Shown here: positions 55,841-64,000 of the stretch, piece after piece
How positions within the stretch are numbered: position 1 is the stretch's first letter
Layout: each line of letters opens with the position of its first letter
Assembly (NCBI GenBank): GCA_018398815.1
Contig: CM031600.1
Location: 46,530,115 to 46,594,114 of the forward strand
Length of the DNA stretch: 64,000 nucleotides
Origin: Conus ventricosus
Taxonomy: Eukaryota > Mollusca > Gastropoda > Neogastropoda > Conidae
Direction: 5' to 3'
Notes under the pieces: model-generated
Databases searched by the model: none
What the model was told of the DNA's origin: nothing
The model's input: only the letters and a program-made list of their open reading frames with translations
Made by a program: the position numbers and the translations under genes

Positions 55841-56692
55841 CTGAACACACAGCACGCACACACAATGATAGGCAGCAACTCTTAGACACACAGGATACAA
55901 TTTGCATGAAAATCATATGGGCATCACAAGCAAAGTATTTAGGAGAGTATAATATTCCCACATGAGATCCACGGAAATATTTTGCTTCCAGGAAACTCTC
56001 TGCTTCAAAGGCCTGCCCTGCACGTCTTCACCTGGAAAAGGCTTTCTGGCCAACAAAACCATCTGGTGTACTTTGGTTGCAACTGCTTTGGTGCTGTGGC
56101 TCAAGCATCATCATATTTCTGTTCTTTTTATATTTCATTTCTTTTAGTTAGTTTTCACCTTCAATCTCTTTCTTTTTGTCACACAATCCTTGAATTGCAG
56201 CTGGTTGAAAAGGTTCCAGGACTGACTCGCTAGCTGGTGAGAACCTTCACAGAGATGAAGTAAATCCTTCAACAAAAACCAAAAAAAAAAAAGGATCCTT
56301 TGAATCCTGTCCAGCAGAACCAGACTTGAGCTTCACAAACTGGTGAGAATGTGGTCAGAAGTAGCTGCAATGGCAGTGACTGTCTACCCACAATACTTGA
56401 TACACAAATATAACTCTACACAAGTCTGGTTCTCCAACAAAAAAGGCTTTTTCTAACCTATAACAAGTGGTTCTCCAACAAAAAGGCTTTTTATTACCTA
56501 TAACAAACAAACAAAACGTTCTCTCAAAGTACACACTTTATCATTTGGGATTACACACAAACATTTCAATCAACCACAACAGCATTGCAATTTTTTGTTC
56601 TAAAAACTTCCATGATGCAACACGACATGAAAGCGCAGGAGGCTGTATAGAAAGCCTACAATGTGTATACAGCACACTGCCTCTCGCCTCAC
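55841..56692. other. Intron 3
   Basis: No gene seen. A 30-bp segment (tggttctccaacaaaaaggct) is repeated in tandem at 56430-56490. Confidence 0.55.
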
Positions 56693-56782
56693 CTTGGCAA
56701 AGACTTTGACAGCATATCCCAGGATCTTGACACGCTCATCGATCTGACTGTAGCACCATAGCAGCCTGGTGTTGCACTGTGC
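56693..56782 (-). CDS. TUT4/7: TUT4/7-like uridylyltransferase, exon 3
   Basis: A 90-bp, 30-codon phase-0 exon encoding AQCNTRLL followed by DERVKILGYAVKVFAK. This corresponds to the helical segment after the third Asp in TUT4/7, where the family has an N-T-R-(ML) turn and a (V)K(V)FAK end. Acceptor ccttttacag and donor AAG|gtgagg are both strong. The intron to its right contains about 5 kb of nested DNA transposons (57067-62141). Confidence 0.9.
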
Positions 56783-57107
56783 CTGTAAAAGGATTAGGGG
56801 AGATTTTTTTTATAACATCCGTTGTTTGATCTTTTCATACTCTTTTCTCCTGGAGCTCTGTTGTTGACTGCTCGTAAGAATACATCTAGTGCACTGACAC
56901 TAAAATCTTGGTAGCTTTGATAAACCTACTGTTGACCGACTTTCCCTGGGAATAGGTGGGCTCATCTCCCCCCTCCTCCTCTTAACCTCCTCCTTACACT
57001 GCTTTGAAACATGCCAATATACACCCATACCCATCCATGCACATGCACAAACACACGCACTTACATCAGGGATGAGAACAGATTTTTAAAAAGCAGAGGA
57101 GATTTTT

Positions 57108-57195
57108 CTGTTGGGGGTCTGGGGGCAGAGCCCCCAGTGGGGTCAAGGGGCAACGCCCCTGCGGGGGTTAGGGGGCAGCGCCCCCAGAAGCTGAA
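57108..57195. repeat. Subterminal GC hairpin cluster of outer hAT-like element
   Basis: Three consecutive short palindromes: GGGGGCAGAGCCCCC, GGGGCAACGCCCC and GGGGGCAGCGCCCCC, separated by about 15-25 bp. A weaker version lies at 43275-43340 in the sister element. Likely transposase-binding or structural repeats. Confidence 0.7.
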
Positions 57196-58559
57196 GCATT
57201 TTTTTTTAATATATAAAGAAAAATCCACATTTAAAACTATCAAAATATGTTTCTAGCCTTCAATTCAAACCTCAAATTCTGAGGGTTTTTTTCTTTTCTT
57301 TTTTGTTTTGTTTTTGTTTTTTGTCAAACATGCAAATGGTTTTAATACAAGGCTCTCTGCGTTTGTGGCTGGTCGATTTACGTAAGAAATGGGTTTTTCT
57401 GAAAATTACCTGCCCTTGGCCCTGGTTCTATTATTAGTAACTAGACGTCTAGGTTTTGTTTCTTCTTCTTCTTCTTCTTCCTAAAATACTGGTTCACTCA
57501 AAAACGAGTAGGTCACCAGCGCGCATGTTAAAAAGTAAAATAAAATAACATAAAACAGTGCGACTCAGACTGTTGGCCCCTGGAGCAAATTTAGCAACAA
57601 GGGGTCGCACTCAATATTCAAGAAGATAAAAGCAATGGCCAAATTCAGGCCCAGGCAGTGATGTAGATTTTTTAATCACCCTATAGGACACTGTGTCCTA
57701 GAGATTAAATGTCAATACGACACAGTGTCCTGGAGTAACCAAAATAATAGGACACCAGACTCGGAACAGGATTCATTGTGATAAATGTATTTTATTAACC
57801 CCTTCGCTGCTATCATATTTTGCTAAGTCCCATGCTAAGATATTTTTTTGAAAAACACAAAAATCACGCCTATGCTTTTCATTTGCTTATAATTCAGAAG
57901 ATATTGAACATAGCTACATAAAAGTATATATCAAATGAAAGGAAATTGAATGAAGAATCTGTTTGTAACAATAACATAATGGAATGATGTGCTAGAATGA
58001 CACATGAACTCCTTGAAATACAATACAAAAAAATGAAAAAAAATCAATCATGACGTTATTAGGTGATGCTGGAGCTCACAGCAGTTCATAGCACATTTTG
58101 TATTGAACATTTACAGTGTACAATGATCCAGGAAGCAGTGTCCAGTCACACATACCACAGTCTAGCCACACAAAGAATGAAAGGCGTTTATCTCCCAGTT
58201 TCTGTCACCTGTAGAATTCCGAAAAAACACAAAAATCACGCCTGTGACTTTCATTTGCTTATAGTTCAGAAGATATTGAAGATAACTACATAAAGTTATA
58301 TCATATGAAAGGAAAATGAATGAAAAATCTGTTTGTAACAAAAATATAATGAAATGGTATGTCGGAATGTCACATGAACTCCTTGAAACGCAATATAAAG
58401 AAATGAAGACATCAATCATGATATAATCAGATGATGCTGACCTCACAGCAGTTTATAGCAAACTTTGTGTTGGAGTTATACAGTGTACAAAGACCCATGA
58501 AGCAGTTTCCAGCCACACACACCACAGCCTAGCCACACAAAGGACGAAAGGTGTGTAGA

Positions 58560-58990
58560 TCTCCCAGTTTCTATCACCAGTAGAAACACTGAGTGTGATA
58601 GTTCCAGAAGCAGTCTTCCAAACACAATCCTGGTTTGCTGGGGCAGTCTGGGCAGTAATACCTGGTGTCTTTCCTCTGCCCTTTCTTCCAGCAGACACGG
58701 CACCTCTTTAATGGCCGTGCTTTATGTTAGGTAGGGGGCAGCACACCGATGAAGTGTCGAGCACACAACCTGACAGCATGGTCGTCCTCAGCATTAGCTG
58801 GATCTTTGTCGCCAAAAATCATCTTATTCATGGCTTCTTTCTGAAAGTCAAGGAAGAAGCTGCTGTGACCATCCTTCCTGAACACAATGTGTGCATTCTG
58901 CATCCAGCACCAGCAGGTCCAGCAACAGGCCCAGCACCAGCAGGTCCAGGCTTCATCATCTCCATGCTGCATCAGCCTAGCTGTAACACA
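58560..58990 (-). pseudogene. piggyBac transposase C-terminal end
   Basis: Reads AVRLCARHFIGVLPPT, then after a stop PLKRCRVCWKKGQRKDTRYY, CPDCPSKPGLCLEDCF. The spaced Cys pairs form the Cys-rich C-terminal domain that binds terminal repeats in piggyBac transposases. Upstream catalytic Asp residues are not seen. Confidence 0.8.
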
Positions 58991-59048
58991 TTGAAAGCAA
59001 GAGTTCAATTTTCTACAGAAATATTTCATGAAATAAAAAGAAAATGTA

Positions 59049-59084
<36 letters not shown>

Positions 59085-59085
59085 G

Positions 59086-59141
<56 letters not shown>

Positions 59142-59468
59142 GTAAACAAGCCACACCCCCTTCTGTTAGTCCAATAAAACTCAAATAAACAGCATACAAA
59201 ATCACTTCAAAATGATAACAATTTTTTGTATCTACTCTTGCTTTCAGTTTATGAAAATATTCACAAACACATACACACCATAAGCGAACAAACATACACA
59301 AACTGAAATTGGGTCATTAGCATGCCACGCCCCCTTTCATTTTCATCAAGCAAACACTGCAAACAATCCAATGAGTTATGCTTCTGAACAAGTAACTTCA
59401 CTGCAACATTGTATAGATCAGTGTCATTTATCACTGTGTGCTTTCTGTTTTCTAGAAAAAGTATCATC

Positions 59469-59525
<57 letters not shown>

Positions 59526-59890
59526 ACCCACGCACACACACACATTTCCCCCTACTCCACCCTGCCCCTCATACGAACACACACAGGCCATTGGGAAGAG
59601 TTGGGCACACATCGGTAAGAAACACTTGTAAACCACAAGCAAACCAAACACACGCAGCGTGACTGAGAGCGAGTGAGCGAGCGAGCGACTGACACTGGCA
59701 CACGAGCCCAACGCCTTGAAAGTCGGTCAAGCACACTGGTCATTGATGACCGGCTCGCTCGCTGACGCGGCCCCGATCAGCGGTACAGACATACAATACA
59801 CACACTTGGTTGTTCTATTCATAATTATACTGAGAAGAAAAACAACAAGATTATGTTATAAAATTGAATGAATCTCTCAAATACACTCAC

Positions 59891-60061
59891 CTGCGTCTTG
59901 AATTATTGGATCTCCATGCTCTGAGTCTGACTCAGACGACGAGTCACTCAAAGCTTCTTCCACTTCCAGATCAAACTCTGGGTCGTTAGCATCAACTTCA
60001 CGAAGTTCGATGCCAGCTGGATCAAAATCTTCATCTCCACTATCTTCATCTCGGTAAATAT
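59891..60061 (-). pseudogene. piggyBac transposase acidic N-terminus
   Basis: Minus-strand frame with DEDSGDEDFDPAGIELREVD and ALSDSSSESDSEHGDP, the Asp/Glu/Ser-rich N-terminal segment common in piggyBac transposases. It is separated from the C-terminal remnant by CA repeats and non-coding sequence. Confidence 0.65.
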
Positions 60062-60563
60062 CGTAAATAACCTCAGCAACTGTATAGCTTCGTCATGGGC
60101 CAGCCATGGCTTCGAATACTGAAAGTAGGACTTCACAGTACCTTGCTTATCGATCGTCATAAATTATGTAAATGAACCAATTACCTTGAACAAATGGAAC
60201 ACCAAAAGCAAAGAGTGGTCAAGGGAGCTTATCAAATCATAAATAGAGGGATTTTCGGCAATGCTGGATGAAACAGAAAGAGTGTTGAATCATGACGGAC
60301 AATGTTCGTCAACAGCGCATTGCAGACGGCACTTTTCATGACGGACACTGTACGTCAACAGCGCAGTGAAGAGGTTAACTCAAGGTCCGCTGACTAGAAC
60401 TGGAGAAAAGTATTAAAAAAATACAAAAACAATAAAATCAACACAATTATGTTGATGACTAGAATCAGGGCAAAGCTTAGTGAAAGTTGTAAAATAAATG
60501 GAAATGTTCATGACTAAATGTTAATGTTCATTGTTGCGAGCTGCAAACGACAACAGAAATTAC

Positions 60564-60947
60564 TCATTCAGCATCATTGTTGCGAAACAACTGTCTCTTT
60601 TTCTTGCTTGCCCACTTGCTGACAATGGTGTGCAGATATGACTCTTCCCTTTCCTTCTGGCCTTCGAGCTTTGTCTTCAGAATCATGTCTTGCATCTTCA
60701 CTGACAGCCTGTTCCGCCTTGCAGTGCACACCAAATTCTGTGAGCTGAAGCCTCTTTCCACATCAGCAGTGTGCACAGGTAGAACAAGGCATATCTGTGC
60801 CAGCTTCATCAGATTGGGGAAATCTGCCTTGTGAAACTGACTGATCAGTTTCCACAAAGAAGCAGTGCTGTCCCTTGGATAAAGCTGTGTGAAGACTGAT
60901 GGCGTGATGCACACGTTTTTACCACTGTCGGATGTGAAGGAAAACAA
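60564..60947 (-). pseudogene. hAT-type transposase, C-terminal dimerisation domain
   Basis: A 127-residue open frame containing FPNLMKLAQICLVLPVHTAD, VERGFSSQNLV and RNRLSVKMQD, the usual hAT C-terminal (Dimer_Tnp_hAT) pattern of P-x-S-x-x-x-E-R-x-F-S and R-x-R-L. Only this end of the transposase is present; the N-terminal zinc finger and catalytic core are missing from the element. Confidence 0.8.
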
Positions 60948-61342
60948 ACCGCGCAGGCCGGAAATTCAACAAGAGTTACTCGTTCTTGCTGAATTCTTAG
61001 TCTGTGCTCCTCTCGCCTATCGCATCGCGCTTCAGTCGGTGCGTCAGCCTCAGAGCTGTGCAAATTTTCCCGAACACGCGATGCGCTTGGCTCTGCCTTT
61101 CAACGCTACTCAGTCTCGCACGCCTCCGCACAATAAAACGGCTGTAGACTTGTCCGCGACCACGCGAAAACGATAGGACATGCGACTGCTTCGCTTGTAT
61201 TAGGATCGGACATTTGACCGGATGGAGGTCGAGCCGATCGGTCATTTTACATTTTTATCGGTCAATGACCGGAGACCGATGGAAATCTACATCACTGCCC
61301 AGGTAATAGTAAAATATCAGGGGAAGTAAAAATAGAAAATCG

Positions 61343-61545
61343 TCAATATGCAGATCTCAAAACTGTCGAATCAATTTGTCTCTTGAATGAGACCGCACCC
61401 GTGGCAATCTTGATGGCACCCGGCAGTGAGTTCCACAGCCGTACAGAACTGGGATAAAAAGAATGTAAGTGGCTGTCAATATTTGATGCAGGTATGGTAT
61501 AACATTGACCGCCACTCCTGGTTTCACAACATAAAGTCAAATGAC
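61343..61545 (-). mobile_element. LINE ORF2 C-terminal fragment
   Basis: Minus-strand reading SHLHSFYPSSVRLWNSLPGA followed by SFKRQID. This is the common C-terminal tail (FFPR/S...WNSLP...(S)FK) of non-LTR element ORF2 proteins. It lies between the two right ends of the nested hAT-like elements, so it is part of, or inserted in, the outer element. Confidence 0.6.
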
Positions 61546-61833
61546 GAATGTTTCAGCTAACTGAGATAGTTTGACCATTGCAAATGAATGATAAAATATA
61601 ACAAAGAAGAGAGCAAAACCACCAACAGCTTACTTTCCAAAGTTTAATTGTTCTTCAATGCAGCGACACGCTGCCTGTGAACTAGGCGTTTCATGTGGTC
61701 AGCAATCGTAATGAAGCCACGACTTCCGAAGCTAATTTTCTTGTGGCCTGCTCGTCACTGCTTTTGCATATGCTATCTCTAACTCTACTCCCAACACACC
61801 CTCTTCCTCGAGCCAGTTTTCTTTCCAACGGTT

Positions 61834-61837
<4 letters not shown>

Positions 61838-61866
<29 letters not shown>
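61838..61866. repeat. AT microsatellite
   Basis: (AT)n followed by a T-run in the right part of the outer hAT-like element. Confidence 0.9.
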
Positions 61867-61874
<8 letters not shown>

Positions 61875-62208
61875 GCGATTTCGTTCGACGCCATGAATCA
61901 CAGATGACACTCGGTCGATCGGCGCTGTAAGCGGATGTGCCGAGTCAACCGAATAAAAACCAGCCCATTTGGGTATAAGCCTAGAGTAATCTCGCCGGAA
62001 TGCGTCTCGCCGAGATTGGGAGCAAAGAAAATCGCGATACCTTTTTTTTTTTTTTTTTCGGCGGAGATTTTTTCAAACGGCGGACTTTCTTTTTTTAAGA
62101 CGGCGGAACAGCGGAGAACGGCGGAGCTGTTCTCATCCTTGTTACATACACAGTTGACACTCAGAGATCATTACAGTGTGAGGGTAAACGCAGCCAACAA
62201 ACACTGAC

Positions 62209-62373
62209 CAAGGTGTTGTAGAGACTGATGTCCCCTTCCAGTCTTGTCTCGCCCTCCATGAACTTGACGATGGGCACCTTGGCCGTGGGAATGGACAACA
62301 CACTGAGGTACTGCCGGTTTTTCTGGTTCAGTTTCTTGGCCACTTTCTCTATGACGTCAACCACGTCAATGTC
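62209..62373 (-). CDS. TUT4/7: TUT4/7-like uridylyltransferase, exon 2 (third catalytic Asp)
   Basis: A 165-bp, 55-codon exon open throughout. It encodes TAKVPIVKFME and then LEGDISLYNTL, which in TUT4/7 proteins contains the third catalytic Asp (EGD) and the start of the nucleotide-binding face. Acceptor ttttccag and donor TTG|gtcagt bound it, both in phase 0. Together with the DLD of the preceding exon it completes the catalytic triad, so the active site looks intact. The intron on its right holds a tRNA-derived SINE, and the intron on its left holds the nested transposon stack. Confidence 0.92.
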
Positions 62374-62429
62374 CTGGAAAATTGCAAATGGCTCTTTGTG
62401 ATGATCATCTTCTACATCATCATTTTCAG

Positions 62430-62955
62430 TATTACGAATATTTTATATAGCGCCTATCCGTGGCTAGAGACCAAGCTCTAAGCGCTTTACAATCCACACT
62501 CGTTTACACAACGGGCTGCCTACCTGGGTAATACCGACTGAAGAGCTGCCAGCTGGCGCTTCATTCAGTCATTTCCCGTGTCATCCAGTCAACATCATTC
62601 ACTCAATTTCCTTACTTCCTTCATTCTTTCCATTTCTCATGCAGGGTGCATGCTATGTGTAACGTGTCATCCATACCAACAGCCAAACTGCCTTCTCTTC
62701 TGAAAATTGGTGATGGGATTTTATGTGTGTCCAAGATGTTATGCATGCGTTCACATACGGAACCTCAGTTTATAGTCTCATTCAAAGGACTGTACGGGAA
62801 ATGGAGTCAGAACCAATGTTAACTCCAATGTTAACTCCAAGGAAGAAAATCCCCCTGTACCGAAATGGCCGGGCAGCGATTTGAACCTGCAACCACAGGA
62901 TCACCAAGATTACAAGTCCGGCGCTCTACCACTGAGCTATTCTGGCACCTCTTAA
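62430..62955 (-). mobile_element. tRNA-derived SINE with LINE-like 3' tail
   Basis: The minus-strand head reads gaatagctcagtggtagagc (A-box) and tgcaggttcaaatcgctgcc (B-box), a full tRNA-like start with a TGT anticodon-loop triplet. The body matches 44585-44985. The far end carries gcgctta..., with tatatagcgcctatccgtgg on the plus strand, resembling L2/CR1-type LINE tails used for mobilisation in trans. No functional tRNA gene is implied. Confidence 0.8.
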
Positions 62956-63267
62956 TGCTCAGAGCTTCTCAAACAGCCCTCATGAAAACAAAATACTGGT
63001 CATCCTTGACAGGCAGCATGCAATGGAACAATATCTACCTGATAACGGTGGAATGGTGGGATGTAGTGGAACAGTAGATAAAAGGTTAGGTAACAAAATT
63101 CGGATAACATGAAAATTGCAGTCCTTTCCTTTCATTGACAGTTTAATGCTCAAACGTAGTTCTCTCCAGGTAGTGTGGAACATTCAGAAGCATTACCGAA
63201 ACATCAAACATTAACTTTTATCAAAATTTCTGACACAGCCAGCTGCCGATGCAGTCTCACCCCTTAC
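62956..63267. other. Intron 1, right part
   Basis: No gene or recognised repeat between the SINE and exon 1. Confidence 0.6.
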
Positions 63268-63365
63268 CTCCACCGTCTTCCCTCTGAAGGTCATGCATAT
63301 GTCCAGGTCACTTAGGCGGAAACCAAACCCATTGCAAGACGACCCAAACAGGGAAAACTTGGCAT
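63268..63365 (-). CDS. TUT4/7: TUT4/7-like uridylyltransferase, exon 1 in window (catalytic NTase core)
   Basis: This exon carries the nucleotidyltransferase signature of terminal uridylyltransferases: LFGSSCNGFGFR followed by SDLDICM, in which the DLD pair supplies the first two metal-binding Asp residues. In this family the enzyme adds uridines to the 3' ends of miRNA precursors and mRNAs, mostly in the cytoplasm. The acceptor is a ctgtcttcag tract at the right edge and the donor is GAG|gtaagg at the left edge. The exon starts in phase 2 and ends in phase 0, which fits the next exon at 62.2 kb. The match continues through exons with CCHC knuckles, so this is the second, active NTase module of a long TUT4/7 protein rather than a short PAP. 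Upstream exons lie beyond the right end of the window. Confidence 0.9.
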
Positions 63366-63599
63366 CTGAAGACAGACATGAAAAATGTGTGTTAATCTGT
63401 GTGCATGGGTTTATGCATGCAAGAGTGTGTGCTTGTGCATTTATAGAAGCCACTTCGTAATTATCAAGTACAAAAAAACACATATAACATCTGTGTCCCC
63501 TCTCTCTGTCATCTGTGTCCCCTCTCTCTGTCTGTTTCTCTCTTCAATGTCTCTCATATGCAAGCATGCACACACACATTTTTATGTGTGCAAGCATGT

Positions 63600-63735
63600 G
63601 TGTGTGGGAGAGAGACAGAGAGCGAGAGAGAGAGGGAGACAGAGAGAGGAGACAAAGAGAGAGAGAGAGAGGGAGAGAGAGAGAGAGAAAGAGAGGGAGA
63701 CAGAGACAGAGAGGAGAGAGACAGAAACAGGAAGA
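63600..63735. repeat. GA-rich microsatellite
   Basis: (GA)n with CA interruptions upstream of exon 1; frames through it are artefacts. Confidence 0.92.
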
Positions 63736-63756
63736 CAGGCAGACAGAATGAAGTCA

Positions 63757-64000
63757 TAATATTTATAGCCCAGTCGTCACAAAGGCCATCAGATCTGCAA
63801 ACAAGTTAAAAATGGAGTACTTAAGACATCACAGTGGCGAGACTTAATACCTAATCCAAACCAAGCTCTGAAACTTGAACTGGTCTAAAACAAGGCACAG
63901 CTCCCACTATGTTAAAAAGAAAGGTGAAACGCTAAATACATTATACATGCTGTTTGCTTTTGGTAATGAGAAAGTGGCATCTGTAAATGTGCTGACATGT
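63757..64000 (-). mobile_element. Diverged I-like 3' end
   Basis: Reads aatatttatagcccagtcg followed by aaaggcc and gttaaaa. It is a diverged match to the 3' UTR of the I-like element (ataatgttgcttatagccca, then caaagggcc). Probably the 3' end of an older related copy running beyond the window. Confidence 0.5.

Larger units (their letters stand above)
57799..60374 (-). mobile_element. piggyBac-type transposon, inner element of the nest
   Basis: Flanked by TTAA on both sides (57795-57798, 60375-60378). Terminal repeats CCCCTTCGCTGC and GCAGTGAAGAGG are imperfect inverted copies. Minus-strand transposase remnants: an acidic N-terminus at 59891-60060 (SDSSSESDSEHGDPIIQDA) and a Cys-rich C-terminus at 58600-58740. 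The DDD core between them is gone. It contains two (CA)n tracts (59050-59136, 59470-59523) and a tandem duplication of its transposase 3' end. Confidence 0.85.
57656..61297. mobile_element. hAT-like DNA transposon, middle element of the nest
   Basis: Ends CAGTGATGTAGATTT and AAATCTACATCACTG, flanked by the 6-bp repeat CCCAGG (57650-57655 and 61298-61303). The minus-strand ORF at 60564-60947 carries the hAT C-terminal dimerisation segment (see that entry). A piggyBac element interrupts it at TTAA. Confidence 0.82.
57067..62141. mobile_element. hAT-like DNA transposon, outer element of a triple nest
   Basis: Ends CAGGGATGAGAACAG (57067) and CTGTTCTCATCCTTG (62141), flanked by a perfect 6-bp duplication TTACAT (57061-57066, 62142-62147). 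It is of the same family as 43220-45190: both have GC-rich hairpins inside one end and GGCGGAGA repeats inside the other. No transposase frame of its own is recognised. It is interrupted by the element at 57656-61297. Confidence 0.85.

Overview
This is eukaryotic, intron-rich, repeat-dense animal DNA. There are no bacterial-style operons. Coding exons are short, sit far apart and have GT/AG borders. The transposon mix (DIRS elements, a non-LTR element with RNase H, an L2/CR1-like LINE, hAT, piggyBac and tRNA-headed SINEs) and long CA/GT microsatellites fit a lophotrochozoan, probably a gastropod mollusc. That placement is inference.

One host gene dominates the window. It lies on the minus strand and encodes a TUT4/TUT7-type terminal uridylyltransferase (Zcchc11/Zcchc6 family), which adds uridines to RNA 3' ends. 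Running right to left I can place 14 exons: the nucleotidyltransferase core with its DxD pair (63.3 kb) and third Asp (62.3 kb), the central/PAP-associated domain (56.7, 55.8, 51.1, 42.6, 39.0 and 34.2 kb), a CCHC zinc knuckle (32.6 kb), a K/Q/G-rich basic linker (31.2 kb), a Ser/Thr-rich exon (30.3 kb), a short P/S exon (23.7 kb), a 1.7-kb Pro/Gln-rich exon (20.7-22.5 kb) and a 31-bp micro-exon (19.75 kb). The 5' end lies to the right of the window.

Exons 6-11 occur twice: at 42.7-30.2 kb (copy B) and at 10.0-0.07 kb (copy A). Three gaps of exactly 1000 N split the window into four contigs. Contig 1 (1-18182) ends in sequence that continues directly into contig 4 (49001-64000). Contigs 2 and 3 (19183-35918 and 36919-48000) abut with no missing base when compared with copy A. 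The simplest reading is that contigs 2+3 are the alternative haplotype, inserted by scaffolding between two halves of the primary contig, so the 'duplication' is probably allelic.

The two haplotypes differ by several transposon insertions with readable empty sites: a 6.4-kb DIRS element only in A (11357-17739), and in B a 5'-truncated I-like element (39228-41735, itself hit by a piggyBac at TTAA) and a hAT-like element (43220-45190). Elsewhere are a full-length but frameshifted I-like element with a 12-bp target duplication (24084-30088), an older DIRS element in both haplotypes (5.7-8.8 and 34.8-39.0 kb), and a triple nest in which a piggyBac sits inside a hAT-like element that sits inside another hAT-like element (57067-62141).

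The most unusual structures are a minisatellite made from the 3' end of the zinc-knuckle exon together with its splice donor, a repeated PLP-LF motif in the P/Q-rich exon, a 78-bp minisatellite grown inside a SINE-like repeat, and hAT-like elements that consistently show 6-bp target duplications. No CRISPR array, rRNA gene or free-standing tRNA gene is visible; tRNA-like sequences here are SINE heads.
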